A DNA stretch of 64,000 bases from RBG-16-66-20 sp052386675 (GTDB lineage Bacteria; Pseudomonadota; Gammaproteobacteria; Burkholderiales; SG8-39). The stretch covers positions 1-64,000 of the forward strand of contig JBQTJX010000068.1 in the NCBI GenBank assembly GCA_052386675.1, read 5' to 3'. Position numbers and translations under genes: made by a program. The first letter of the stretch is position 1, and every line of letters starts with the position of its first letter. Of this stretch, positions 7,939 through 18,383 are shown one piece after another. A model generated the notes under the pieces. It did no database searches, had not been told where the DNA came from, and worked only from the letters and a program-made list of their open reading frames with translations.

Positions 7939-9368
7939 CCCGGGATCGGGCGATCGCCCGCGCAGAGCGCTATTTCGACGACGGCAGGTTCCTCGAGGAC
8001 TTGTCCCGGCGCGTGGCCGTTCCCACCGAAAGCCAGGACCCGGACCGCGGCGCCGAACTCGAGCGCTACCTTGCCGAGGAAATGTCCGAATCGCTGGAAC
8101 GGCTCGGGTTCCAATGCCGCATCTATCCCAATCCGGACGGAAAGCACGGCCCTTTCCTGGTCGCCGATCGGATCGAAGCGGCTGATTTGCCTACGGTTTT
8201 CACCTACGCGCACGGCGATGTGATCCGTGGCCAGGAAGGCTCCTGGCGCGCCGGCATCGAGCCCTGGAAGGTCCGCGTCGAGGGCGAGCGCATCTACGGC
8301 CGCGGCACGGCGGACAACAAGGGCCAGCACACGATCAATATCGGCGCGTTGGCGGCTGTGCTGGCCGAGCGCGGGAAGCTGGGCTTCAACGTGAAGTTCC
8401 TGGTCGAGACCGGGGAGGAGATGGGCTCGCCCGGCCTGCGGGAGTTCTGCAAGCAGCATCGCGAGGAGTTGAAGGCCGACGTGCTTATCGCCTCCGACGG
8501 CCCCCGCGTGTCGCCGCAGCGGCCGACGCTGTTCCTCGGCTCGCGCGGCGCGCTGAACATGGACCTGGTGGTGGACTCGCGCGAAGGAGGGCACCACTCC
8601 GGCAACTGGGGCGGGCTGCTGGCGAACCCCGGAATCATCCTCGCGCAGGCGCTGGCGACCATCACCGGACCGAAAGGGGAGATCAAGGTTCCGGAGTGGC
8701 GTCCAAATACCCTCACTGCCCGGGTGAGGGAGGTACTGGCGGACATCGAGGTGGACGGCGGCGAGGACTCGCCTGCCATCGATGCGGGCTGGGGCGAGCC
8801 GGGCCTTACGCCCTCGGAGCGCGTCTTCGGCTGGCCCAGCTTCGAAGTGCTCGCCTTCACCTGCGGCAATCCGGACCGGCCGGTCAATGCCATCCCGCCG
8901 CGGGCGAGCTGCCATTGCCAGCTGCGCACGGTGGTGGGCATCGATTCCGCGGATGTGGTGCCTGCGCTGCAGCGGCACCTGGAACGCAACGGTTTCGGGA
9001 TGGTGAAGGTGTCGCGGGCGCGGGCAGAACTCATGCATCCGACACGGCTGGATCCGGACCATCCGTGGGTGAAGTGGGCGGCCGGTTCGCTCGAGAAGAC
9101 TTCGGGGAAGAAGCCGGCCATCCTGCCCAACCTGGGCGGCTCGCTGCCGAACGACATTTTCGCCGACCTGCTCGGGCTGCCGACGGTGTGGGTGCCGCAC
9201 TCCTATGCGTCGTGCAACCAGCACGCGCCGAACGAGCACCTGCTGGCGCCAGTGGCGCGGGATGCGCTCAGGCTGATGGCGGGGGTGTGGTGGGACCTGG
9301 GGGAGGCGGGATCGGTGCCGGCCACCATAAACCGGCTCGCAAGCGACGGCATCGTGACGCAGTCATGA
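7935..9368 (+). CDS. M20 family metallopeptidase (dipeptidase/acylase-like)
   Basis: A 477-residue zinc hydrolase of the M20/ArgE/DapE superfamily. Metal and catalytic residues are visible: His93 and Asp95 in YAHGDV, Asp127 in GRGTADNKG, Glu161-Glu162 in ETGEEMGSP, Asp188 in SDGP, and a late His in CNQHAPNEHL. The insert after the GTADNKG block with the GSRGALNMDL dimerisation segment fits M20 dipeptidases. It probably removes an amino acid or acyl group from a small amide. It overlaps the next gene by ATGA, so a crotonase is co-expressed. Confidence 0.9.
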   Translation: MTRDRAIARAERYFDDGRFLEDLSRRVAVPTESQDPDRGAELERYLAEEMSESLERLGFQCRIYPNPDGKHGPFLVADRIEAADLPTVFTYAHGDVIRGQEGSWRAGIEPWKVRVEGERIYGRGTADNKGQHTINIGALAAVLAERGKLGFNVKFLVETGEEMGSPGLREFCKQHREELKADVLIASDGPRVSPQRPTLFLGSRGALNMDLVVDSREGGHHSGNWGGLLANPGIILAQALATITGPKGEIKVPEWRPNTLTARVREVLADIEVDGGEDSPAIDAGWGEPGLTPSERVFGWPSFEVLAFTCGNPDRPVNAIPPRASCHCQLRTVVGIDSADVVPALQRHLERNGFGMVKVSRARAELMHPTRLDPDHPWVKWAAGSLEKTSGKKPAILPNLGGSLPNDIFADLLGLPTVWVPHSYASCNQHAPNEHLLAPVARDALRLMAGVWWDLGEAGSVPATINRLASDGIVTQS

Positions 9369-10093
9369 GCGCGGCGAGCGCGCCGCGCTTCGAGATCTCC
9401 GGCTCCCGGGCCGTCATCACGCTGCAGCGGCCGCAAGAGCACAATCGCATCGACCCCGATGATGTGCCGGTTCTCGAGGAGTACTTAGCACGAAGTGTCG
9501 CCGAGCGCTCCATACGCGCTGTCGTGATTACCGGATCCGGCCAGACGACGTTCAGTTCCGGGTACACCCTCGGGGCGATCCGGGACTCCCTGGACAACGG
9601 CTTCGAGCGCATGCTCGATACCCTCGAGAATCTGCCGATTCCCGTGATCTGCGCCATGAACGGGAGCGCGTATGGCGGCGCCACGGATCTGGCGTTGTGC
9701 TGTGATATTCGAATTGGCGTGCGCGGTAGCCGGATGCTGATGCCTGCTGCCCGGTTCGGCTTGCATTACTACCCCGGGGGAATGCGCAGGTATGTCAGCG
9801 TGCTGGGGGCGGCGGCTGCGAAGAAACTGTTTCTCACGGCACTGCCCATCGATGGCGATGAGATGCTGCGAATCGGTTTCCTGACGGAGCTGGTGGACCG
9901 GGCGGCGCTGGATGCCGCGATCGACCGGTATGTCGAGGCAATCGAGGCCTGCGAACCCGATGCGCTGGCGACGATGAAGCAGTCCATCAATTCGCGCGCG
10001 GCGGGCCAGGTGGACGAGGACCTGCAACAACAGCTTTTCTTGCGGTCGATTCGCTCTCCGGAGCTGGCGCGGCGGCTGGCGAATCAGAAGTAA
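9365..10093 (+). CDS. Enoyl-CoA hydratase/isomerase (crotonase) family protein
   Basis: A 242-residue crotonase-fold protein, a little shorter than the usual 255-265. The oxyanion-hole segment is AMNGSAYGGATDLALCCDI, in which the common GGG reads YGG. The FSSGYTLGAI stretch replaces the usual FSAGADL. It acts on an acyl-CoA thioester, but the exact reaction cannot be read because the canonical catalytic glutamates are not obvious. The ATG at 9365 is coupled to the peptidase stop. Confidence 0.82.
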   Translation: MSAASAPRFEISGSRAVITLQRPQEHNRIDPDDVPVLEEYLARSVAERSIRAVVITGSGQTTFSSGYTLGAIRDSLDNGFERMLDTLENLPIPVICAMNGSAYGGATDLALCCDIRIGVRGSRMLMPAARFGLHYYPGGMRRYVSVLGAAAAKKLFLTALPIDGDEMLRIGFLTELVDRAALDAAIDRYVEAIEACEPDALATMKQSINSRAAGQVDEDLQQQLFLRSIRSPELARRLANQK

Positions 10094-10154
10094 CTGTGCG
10101 CGATCGTGCACAATTGGCGTCCCGCCGTACCTTCCGCGGGATAATGGTGGCTTC

Positions 10155-11270
10155 ATGAACCGATCCCTGCCCCTGGCGGCCGCGCTGGTCCTGGCCGTTT
10201 CCACTGCCACCGCCCAGACGTACCGGTCGGAGGAACACAGCTTCACCGTCACCCGGGTCGTCTCTGGCCTCAGCCATCCCTGGGCACTCGCCTTCCTGCC
10301 CGATGGCCGGATGCTCATTGCGGAACGCGAAGGCCGCCTGCGCATCGCCAAGGACGGCAAGCTGGACCCGCATCCGATCGCCGGCCTTCCGCAAGTGACG
10401 CCGCACGGGCAGGGAGGGCTGATGGACGTGGTCCTGCATCCGAATCATGCGCAGAACCAGCTCATCTACTGGACCTTCTCCGCGCGTGGCAACGACGGCG
10501 TCGGCACCGAAGTGGCGCGAGGCAAACTGGTGGGGAGCAAGATCGAAGGCGCGGAGGTGATCTTCCGCCAGAGCCCCAAGGGCGGCACCGGACGGCATTT
10601 CGGCTCGCGCCTGGTGTTCGACCGCGCCGGGTTCCTCTACATCACGCTCGGCGACCGCGGCGAGCAGGAGCGCGCGCAGAAGCCCGACGACCACGCCGGC
10701 TCGGTGATCCGCTTGCACGACGACGGAAAAGTCCCGGCCGACAATCCTTTCGCCGGCAAGGCGGGCTGGAAGCCGGAGAAGTACACGCTGGGCAATCGCA
10801 ACCAGCAGGGCGCGGCGCTGCACCCGGCGACCGGCGTGCTCTGGACGCACGAGCACGGCCCGCAGGGCGGGGACGAAGTGAACGTGATCCGCGCCGGAAC
10901 CAACTACGGCTGGCCGGTGATCACCTACGGCGTCAACTACGGCATCGGCACGAAGATCGGCGAGGGCACGCACAAGGCGGGCATGGCGCAGCCGATCCAC
11001 AAGTGGGTGCCGTCCATCGCGCCCTCGGGCATGGCCTTCTACACCGGCGAGAGGTTCCCGCGCTGGAAGGGCGACCTGTTCGTGGGTTCGCTCAAGGACC
11101 AGATGCTGGTGCGCCTGAAGCTGGACGGCGAGAAGGTGGTGAAGGAAGAACGCATGCTGCGCGGCGTGATGGGGCGCATCCGGGATGTCAGGACAGGACC
11201 GGACGGATATCTGTACCTCGTGACCGATGAACCGATCGGCATCGTCGCGAAACTCGAACCCTCGAACTAA
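10155..11270 (+). CDS. PQQ-dependent sugar dehydrogenase family protein (YliI/Asd type), exported
   Basis: A 371-residue six-bladed beta-propeller related to soluble glucose/aldose dehydrogenases. A Sec signal peptide covers about residues 1-20 (MNRSLPLAAALVLAVSTATAQ), placing it in the periplasm. Family blocks are visible: GLSHPWALAFLPDGRMLIAER at the N-terminus (first residues only quoted in part), RHFGSRLVFD, LGDRGEQ, GNRNQQGAA and EHGPQGGDEVN, the last carrying PQQ/Ca contacts. It probably oxidises an aldose with PQQ. No PQQ biosynthesis genes are visible. Confidence 0.88.
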   Translation: MNRSLPLAAALVLAVSTATAQTYRSEEHSFTVTRVVSGLSHPWALAFLPDGRMLIAEREGRLRIAKDGKLDPHPIAGLPQVTPHGQGGLMDVVLHPNHAQNQLIYWTFSARGNDGVGTEVARGKLVGSKIEGAEVIFRQSPKGGTGRHFGSRLVFDRAGFLYITLGDRGEQERAQKPDDHAGSVIRLHDDGKVPADNPFAGKAGWKPEKYTLGNRNQQGAALHPATGVLWTHEHGPQGGDEVNVIRAGTNYGWPVITYGVNYGIGTKIGEGTHKAGMAQPIHKWVPSIAPSGMAFYTGERFPRWKGDLFVGSLKDQMLVRLKLDGEKVVKEERMLRGVMGRIRDVRTGPDGYLYLVTDEPIGIVAKLEPSN

Positions 11271-11279
11271 GAAAGAACC

Positions 11280-12941
<1,662 letters not shown>

Positions 12942-12949
12942 CCCGGGGA

Positions 12950-14053
12950 TCAGGGCCCCGGATCCTGCAGCAGCGGGAAGGCGCTGAACACCCCCGGTTC
13001 CTCGACGGGGGGTGCCGCGGCGAGGTGTTGCGGGCCGAGTTCGGCGAGCGAATTCGCGCCCAGCAGCGCCAGGCAGACGCGGATTTCCTCTTCCAGCAAC
13101 TCCAGTGCGCGGACCAGGCCTTGCTCGCCGGCAGCGGCGAGCCCCAGGCAGGCAAGCCGCCCCAGGCCGACGGTCTTCGCGCCCAGCGCGATCGCCTTCA
13201 CCACATCCGAGCCGCGCAGGAAGCCTCCGTCCACCCAGACTTCCGCCTTGCCATTGACTGCCGTGATCGCCTGCGGCAGCACCGTCGTGCTGCCCAATCC
13301 GTGGTCCAGCTGGCGGCCGCCGTGATTGGAGACGTAGATCACCTCCACGCCGTGCTTGACCGCGAGTGCGGCGTCCTCAGCGGTGGCGATTCCCTTGAGG
13401 ATGAGTGGCATGGCGGGATACTGGTCCTTGAAGCGCTTGACGTGGTCCCAGCTGAGTGCGGCCTGGAATGCCGCGCCCTGGGCGGCATCCGCGCGCCAGG
13501 GCTTGACGAAGCGGCCCAGGAGGTCGCGCTCGCGGCGGCTGTAGTGGGCGGAATCCACCGTGTAGCAGAACGCGGCGTAGCCGTGGTCGCGGGCGCGGCG
13601 GATGTGGTCATCCACCCAGGACTCGTCGCCGCGGACGTAGAGCTGGAACACGCGCGTGTTGTCGGCAGCCGCCGCAGTGGCCTCCAGGCCCGGCTGGCAG
13701 ACAGAGGACAGCATCTGCGGCACGCCGAACCGGGCCGCGGCCCGGGCGGCGGTGGCCGCGCCGCCCTCCACCAGGGATTCCAGGCCACCGATGGGCGCCA
13801 GCATCACCGGCAGGCGCATGCGCCTGCCGACGTGCGGCGAAAGGAAAGGCGCAGTGGCGTCCAGCTTGCGCATGTCGCGCAGCACGCGTGGCCGGAAGGC
13901 TAGCGCATCGAGCGCCTGGCGATTGCGCTTGACCGTGGTCTCGGTCTCGGTGCCGCCGACGAGGTAGGCCCAGGGGCCGGGCGCAAGCCGCCCGCGTGCT
14001 GCGGAAACGATTTCCTGCAGCGTAAGAAACTCTTGCTGGCGTGGCGCGTCCAT
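12950..14053 (-). CDS. FMN-dependent alpha-hydroxy acid oxidase/dehydrogenase
   Basis: A 367-residue TIM-barrel flavoprotein of the lactate/glycolate/mandelate oxidase family. FMN and catalytic elements are visible: LAPIGGLESLV for the typical PxA/G segment, QLYVRGD, the base histidine in VSNHGGRQLD, and VWVDGGFLRGSDVVKAIALG for the phosphate site (quoted region about residues 270-290). It oxidises an L-2-hydroxyacid to a 2-keto acid. The gene converges on ettA with an 8-nt gap and diverges from the FAH-family gene at 14128, which may share its control region. The exact substrate is unknown. Confidence 0.9.
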   Translation of the reverse strand: MDAPRQQEFLTLQEIVSAARGRLAPGPWAYLVGGTETETTVKRNRQALDALAFRPRVLRDMRKLDATAPFLSPHVGRRMRLPVMLAPIGGLESLVEGGAATAARAAARFGVPQMLSSVCQPGLEATAAAADNTRVFQLYVRGDESWVDDHIRRARDHGYAAFCYTVDSAHYSRRERDLLGRFVKPWRADAAQGAAFQAALSWDHVKRFKDQYPAMPLILKGIATAEDAALAVKHGVEVIYVSNHGGRQLDHGLGSTTVLPQAITAVNGKAEVWVDGGFLRGSDVVKAIALGAKTVGLGRLACLGLAAAGEQGLVRALELLEEEIRVCLALLGANSLAELGPQHLAAAPPVEEPGVFSAFPLLQDPGP

Positions 14054-14127
14054 GCAGCCCGGAATCTATCACCGAAGGGTAGACTTCGGCCGAGGCAGGA
14101 CCCCATCATTTTGAAGAGGAGTTCGAG

Positions 14128-14985
14128 TTGAAGCTGCTGACCTACTGCCTGAAGAAGGGCGGCGCGCCGCGAGTCGGCGTGCTGCTGGAAGGAAACCGCA
14201 TCGCGCCGCTGGCGGCGCCGGACATGCTCGCCGTGATCGCGGCGGGGCGCAAGGCGATCAAGGCGCCCAAAGCAGGCGCCAAGGGCACGATCCCCCTGTC
14301 CGCGGTGAAGCTGCTGGCGCCCATCCCGCGCCCGCGCAAGAACGTGTTCTGCGTCGGCTGGAACTACCTGGAGCATTTCCAGGAAGGCGCCAAGGCGCGC
14401 GCGCCGGGCGTGGAACTGCCGGCGCACCCGACCTTCTTCACCAAGGCGCCCACCACGGTGAACGGTCCGTATGACCGCGTCCCGCTGCACGCGGGTGTGA
14501 CGCAGAAGGTGGATTGGGAAGTGGAACTGGGCGTCATCATCGGCAAGGGCGGCACGAACATCACCGAAGCGAACGCCATGAAGCACATCTTCGGCTACTG
14601 CGTCATCAATGACGTCTCGGCGCGGGAGATCCAGCGCCAGCACGGCAACCAGTGGTTCAAGGGCAAGAGCCTGGACGGCCACTGCCCGATGGGCCCCTGG
14701 ATCGTCACCGCCGACGAGGTGAAGGATCCGTTCAATCTCGACGTGCAGACGCGCGTGAACGGCGTGGTGAAGCAGAATTCCAGCACGCGGCACATGTACT
14801 TCAAGATCCCGCGCATCATCGCCTCGCTGTCCGCGGGGCTGACGCTCGAGCCCGGCGACATCATCTCCACCGGCACCCCCGAGGGCGTCGGTCACGCCCG
14901 AACCCCGCCCGAATTCCTGAAGAAGGGCGACCTGCTCGAGACCGAAATCACCGGCCTCGGCGTGCTGAGGAACCGGCTGGGCTAG
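14128..14985 (+). CDS. Fumarylacetoacetate hydrolase family protein
   Basis: A 285-residue member of the FAH family, which includes ureidoglycolate lyase, 2-hydroxyhepta-diene-dioate isomerases and acylpyruvases. The metal-site pattern is clear: VDWEVELGVIIG with its acidic pair, GYCVINDVSAREIQ, KSLDGHCPMGPWIV, and STGTPEGVGHARTPP near the C-terminus. The start is a TTG preceded at 7 nt by a good GAAGAGGA ribosome-binding site. It probably cleaves a C-C bond in a 2,4-diketo acid from aromatic breakdown. Confidence 0.9.
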   Translation: MKLLTYCLKKGGAPRVGVLLEGNRIAPLAAPDMLAVIAAGRKAIKAPKAGAKGTIPLSAVKLLAPIPRPRKNVFCVGWNYLEHFQEGAKARAPGVELPAHPTFFTKAPTTVNGPYDRVPLHAGVTQKVDWEVELGVIIGKGGTNITEANAMKHIFGYCVINDVSAREIQRQHGNQWFKGKSLDGHCPMGPWIVTADEVKDPFNLDVQTRVNGVVKQNSSTRHMYFKIPRIIASLSAGLTLEPGDIISTGTPEGVGHARTPPEFLKKGDLLETEITGLGVLRNRLG

Positions 14986-14991
14986 TAAATC

Positions 14992-15045
14992 AGGGACGGA
15001 CCACGATTTCCGTGAGGAACGTGGAAACAATCGTGGTCAGTCCCT
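14992..15045 (+). repeat. REP-like inverted repeat, possible bidirectional terminator
   Basis: Two 17-nt arms (14992-15008 and 15029-15045) pair with one mismatch around a 20-nt loop and are followed by ATTTTTTC. The motif AGGGACGGACCACG resembles a dispersed REP-type sequence I know from beta- and gammaproteobacterial genomes. It lies between the convergent FAH and aminotransferase genes and its right arm overlaps the aminotransferase stop codon. It can act as a terminator for the plus-strand gene. REP assignment is from memory and only one copy is in the window. Confidence 0.6.
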
Positions 15046-16348
15046 ATTTTTTCAGGGTGGCGAAGGATTCGTCGACGGCGGCGAGGGTGGTGTCCAGGTC
15101 CGCGTCGCTGTGGACGATGGAGATGTAGATTTTCTCGTTCGGGTTCACCAGGATGCCGCGGCGGATCATTTCGCAGGCCCAGCGATAGCCGAGGTCCTTG
15201 TCCGCCGTGGTCAGGTCGATCCAGTTGCGCAGCGGCCTGCGAGCCGTGAAGCGCACGCCGAACACCGCGTCCTCGCCGGGGCATTGCACCGCGAAGCCGT
15301 GCTTGGCGCCGGCGTCCTCGATGCCCTTGCGCAGGCGCGAGCCGATGGCGCGCAGGCGGTCGTAGACCCCCGGCTTCGCCAGCACGTCCAGTGCCGCGAT
15401 GCCGGCGGCGGCGCACACCGGGTTGCCGTTCAGGGTATTGGTCGCCCACACCACTTCGGCGCGATTGCGCTTGCGGGTGTCCAGCACCTGCATCACGTCC
15501 GCCGAGCCGGCGATCGCCGCCAGCGGGAAGCCGCCGCTCACCGCCTTGCCGTAGCAGGCCATGTCGGGCGTCACGCCGTACTTTTCCTGTGCGCCGCCCC
15601 ACGCGATGCGGAAGCCGGTGACGATTTCGTCGAAGATGAGCACGATGCCGTGCTTCTTCGTCACGTCGCGCACCGCCTGCAGGAATCCCGGCTCCGGTAC
15701 CAGCACGCGCTGCAGCGGCTCGACGATCACCGCGGCCAGTTCCTTCGCGTGGCGCTCGATCATTTCAACCGCCTTCGCCGCGTCGTTGAACGGGCTCACC
15801 AGCACCATGTCACCGGTCATCGACGGCACGCCCACGGAGTCCGGTTTGGAGCGCGGGTAGTCCGACGGCGTTGCGGGCACAGTGCCCCACAGGCCGTAGT
15901 CGTGCATGCCGTGCCAGGCGCCCTCGAACTTCATCACTTTGTCGCGACCGGTGCGGGCGCGCGCGATGCGCAGCGCATAAAACGTCGCCTCGGTGCCGGA
16001 GCCGGTGTAGAGCACCTCGTCGGCGCAGGGCACTGCGTCCACGATCTTCTTCGCCAGCCGGATCTCGGGCTCGTTGAGGAAGAAAAAGGTGGTGCCCAGC
16101 GGAATCTGGGCCTGCACCGCCGTGGTCACCTCCGGGTGCGCGTGCCCCAGCAGCGCCGGTCCCGAGGAGAGGTGATAGTCGATGTACTCGCGCCCGGCGA
16201 CGTCCCAGACGTGGCTGCCTTCGCCGCGCGCCACCACCAGGTTGAGGTCCGCGGGGAGCTGGAAAAGGCCGAGGCCGCCGCCGGCGAGGTATTTGCCGGC
16301 GTCCTGGAGCAGCGCGGCCTGCTGCTCGGCGGGGGTCCTTCCCGTCAT
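15044..16348 (-). CDS. Class III aminotransferase, glutamate-1-semialdehyde aminomutase-like
   Basis: A 434-residue PLP enzyme of fold type I. Visible elements are YTGSGTEATFYALRIAR for cofactor-phosphate binding, IFDEIVTGFRIAWGG with the PLP Asp, and the Schiff-base lysine in ACYGKAVSGGFPLAA. It resembles HemL-like proteins but lacks a linked heme pathway, so a catabolic transaminase is more likely. The ATG at 16348 is preferred because an upstream ATG at 16390 would overlap the SDR gene. It is 25 nt downstream of the SDR gene and probably in its operon. Confidence 0.88.
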   Translation of the reverse strand: MTGRTPAEQQAALLQDAGKYLAGGGLGLFQLPADLNLVVARGEGSHVWDVAGREYIDYHLSSGPALLGHAHPEVTTAVQAQIPLGTTFFFLNEPEIRLAKKIVDAVPCADEVLYTGSGTEATFYALRIARARTGRDKVMKFEGAWHGMHDYGLWGTVPATPSDYPRSKPDSVGVPSMTGDMVLVSPFNDAAKAVEMIERHAKELAAVIVEPLQRVLVPEPGFLQAVRDVTKKHGIVLIFDEIVTGFRIAWGGAQEKYGVTPDMACYGKAVSGGFPLAAIAGSADVMQVLDTRKRNRAEVVWATNTLNGNPVCAAAGIAALDVLAKPGVYDRLRAIGSRLRKGIEDAGAKHGFAVQCPGEDAVFGVRFTARRPLRNWIDLTTADKDLGYRWACEMIRRGILVNPNEKIYISIVHSDADLDTTLAAVDESFATLKK

Positions 16349-16373
16349 TCGCGTCCCGCTTTCCACGCGGGCA

Positions 16374-17120
16374 TCACCCGCGACCTTCAAACGGCATCTT
16401 CGTCGCCTTGATGGTCATGAACAGCACGTTGGTCTCGATCGGGAAGCCGGCCATGTGCGCAACGGCCTGGCCGATGTGGGCCACGTCCATGAGCGGTTCG
16501 ACCTTGATCTCGCCGTCGGCCTGCGGCACGCCCCTGGCCATGCGCTCGGCCATCTCGGTGCGCGCGTTGCCGATGTCGATCTGGCCCACGGCAATGTCGT
16601 ACTTGCGGCCGTCCAGCGCGCCGCACTTGGTGAGGCCGGTCACCGCATGCTTGGTGGCGGTGTAGGGCGCCGAGCCGGGGCGCGGCGCGTGCGCCGAGAT
16701 GGAGCCGTTGTTGATGATGCGGCCGCCGCGCGGGGACTGGTCCTTCATCACCTTGAAGGCTTCCTGCATGCACAGGAACATGCCGGTGAGGTTGATGTCC
16801 ACGACGGTCTGCCATTTCTCCAGGCTGAGTTCCTCGAAGGAGCTGCCCGGGGCATTGACGCCGGCGTTGTTGAACAGGCAATCCACGCGGCCCCACTTCT
16901 GCTTCACCGCGGCGAACAGTGCCTTCACCGAATCCTGCTTCGCGACGTCGGTCGGCACGCACAGGGCCCTCTCGCCGGCGCCGGATTCCTGTGCAGTCTT
17001 CTCCAGCACGTCCTTGCGCCGCCCGGCGAGCGCGACGTTCCAGCCGTCCTTCAGCAGCGCGAGCGCGGCGGCCTTGCCGACGCCGCTGCCGGCGCCCGTG
17101 ACGATTGCGATCCTTGCCAT
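16374..17120 (-). CDS. SDR family NAD(P)-dependent oxidoreductase
   Basis: A 248-residue classical short-chain dehydrogenase. TGAGSGVG (residues 8-15) is the nucleotide motif, NNAG follows at 84-87, and the catalytic set is Ser140, Tyr153 and Lys157 (YTATK). Arg34-Arg35 after the second strand suggests NADP preference. It reduces or oxidises an alcohol/ketone; the substrate is unknown. It leads the probable two-gene operon with the downstream aminotransferase. Confidence 0.9.
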   Translation of the reverse strand: MARIAIVTGAGSGVGKAAALALLKDGWNVALAGRRKDVLEKTAQESGAGERALCVPTDVAKQDSVKALFAAVKQKWGRVDCLFNNAGVNAPGSSFEELSLEKWQTVVDINLTGMFLCMQEAFKVMKDQSPRGGRIINNGSISAHAPRPGSAPYTATKHAVTGLTKCGALDGRKYDIAVGQIDIGNARTEMAERMARGVPQADGEIKVEPLMDVAHIGQAVAHMAGFPIETNVLFMTIKATKMPFEGRG

Positions 17121-17182
17121 GTGCGATGTCCTCTGCGTGAACAGTCGCGCATGGTAGCGCAGGTCGGATGGTCAGACGCGGT

Positions 17183-18295
17183 TCAGGAGCGGTCCCCGCC
17201 GCGGCGCGGGCGCTCGTTTCGCGCTTCGTTGCGCGGATCGCGGCGTGGCGCCTGGACCCGTGCCGGTTCGCGCCGGGGCTCCTGCACCCCTGGCGCCGCG
17301 GCCTGTGGCGCGGCGATGGGTTGCACCTGGACCCGCACCGGCTCGCGCCGAGGTTCACGCACGCGAGGCGCCTCGACTTGCCGCTCGATGGCTGTGCGTT
17401 CGACGATTCGCCGCTCGACCGCTGGGCGCTCGAGAACCCGCCGCTCGATCACCGGACGCTCGATCACCGGACGCTCGATGACGCGCCGTTCGACCACGCG
17501 CTCGCGATGGTCGTCCCGGCGCCAGTGGCCCGGCGCCAGGTGCACGTGCCTATGGGAATGGACGTAATGGTTGTGCACGTGCACCACGCGCACCTGCCGG
17601 TGATACCAGTCCACGCCGCCGAAGAAGAACCCGAGCGACAGGCGCACCGGCGCGCCCCACCAGAACGAGACGGAGGCGCCCGGGCGATGGACGCGTGCGT
17701 AGCCCGGCCATGGCGACCAGTAGACCGGCTGGAGGGAGGGCCACCACCACGGCCCGTACACCACCAGCGGATCGTAGTAGGGCAGGTACACCACCTGCGG
17801 TTGCGCCGGCGCGATGACGAGGGTCTGTCCTTGCGGCTGCACCAGAATGCGGTCGTCAGAGCGCAGGTGGCCGGCGGCCTGGGCGCGCCGGCGCAGCTGC
17901 TGCACCGTATCCATGACGTGCGGCTCCTGCGCGAGGAAGGCCTCGCCCAGTGTTCGCGTCCACTCCGGATTCTCGTCCATGCGCTGCAGCAGTTGCGGGA
18001 ACGCGAGCAGGGACACGACGCTCGGGTCCCAATCCTGGCCCGTCGCCGCGCGCACGGCCTCGTCGCCGGAGAGATGGGAATAGAACCGCGACCAGCGCGC
18101 GGCCCCGGCCACGTCGGCCGGATAGGTCGCGGCCATCAAGACCTGCGACAACAGCGGATCAGGGTAGAGCGCGACCGGCGCCAGCAGGCGGTCGAGCTCG
18201 GGCTGGGAGAAAACGCGTTGCGCCGAGGCAAGTCCCGGGGCGAGGAACAGGACCGAGAGCAGGGCGGCAGCGAACTTGCGGAGCAGGGTCGTCAT
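17183..18295 (-). CDS. DUF3300 domain-containing exported protein with ER-rich tail
   Basis: A 370-residue protein with a Sec signal peptide (first ~25 residues, ending LASAQ) and a DUF3300 domain. The family signature LDRLLAPVALYPDPLLSQVL follows directly. The middle is Trp/Tyr/Pro-rich and is followed by a His-rich HVHNHYVHSHRHVHLAPGH segment that could bind metal. The C-terminal third is a low-complexity run of short V/I-E-R-P/R units, then Pro/Arg-rich sequence. Function of DUF3300 is unknown. The start at 18295 is set by the signal peptide. Confidence 0.85.
   Translation of the reverse strand: MTTLLRKFAAALLSVLFLAPGLASAQRVFSQPELDRLLAPVALYPDPLLSQVLMAATYPADVAGAARWSRFYSHLSGDEAVRAATGQDWDPSVVSLLAFPQLLQRMDENPEWTRTLGEAFLAQEPHVMDTVQQLRRRAQAAGHLRSDDRILVQPQGQTLVIAPAQPQVVYLPYYDPLVVYGPWWWPSLQPVYWSPWPGYARVHRPGASVSFWWGAPVRLSLGFFFGGVDWYHRQVRVVHVHNHYVHSHRHVHLAPGHWRRDDHRERVVERRVIERPVIERPVIERRVLERPAVERRIVERTAIERQVEAPRVREPRREPVRVQVQPIAAPQAAAPGVQEPRREPARVQAPRRDPRNEARNERPRRGGDRS
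17440..17492 (+). repeat. Short tandem repeats encoding VIERP/R units
   Basis: Within the DUF3300 gene, 15-nt units of the form CGCTCGATCACCGGA recur in tandem, two identical and others degenerate. On the minus strand they encode repeated Val-Ile-Glu-Arg-Pro/Arg pentapeptides. They explain the low-complexity tail and are likely to vary in copy number by slippage. Confidence 0.7.
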
Positions 18296-18383
18296 GTGCG
18301 CCTCCTTCAGGCTGATGACGATTGGACCCCCTTCAGTTCGCTTCCACCCGCTCCAATTGCAACAATCTGTAACCGGTCCGGGC

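Noticed and set aside
10095..10112. Imperfect palindrome TGTGCGCGATCGTGCACA upstream of the sugar dehydrogenase
   Set aside because: One mismatch and no second copy; common in high-GC DNA.
12943..12961. CCGGGG/CCCCGG hairpin between ettA and the hydroxyacid oxidase gene
   Set aside because: Stem is short and no T tract follows, so a terminator is not supported.
17440..17492. CRISPR-like repeat array
   Set aside because: The repeats are in-frame tandem units without spacers, inside a coding region.
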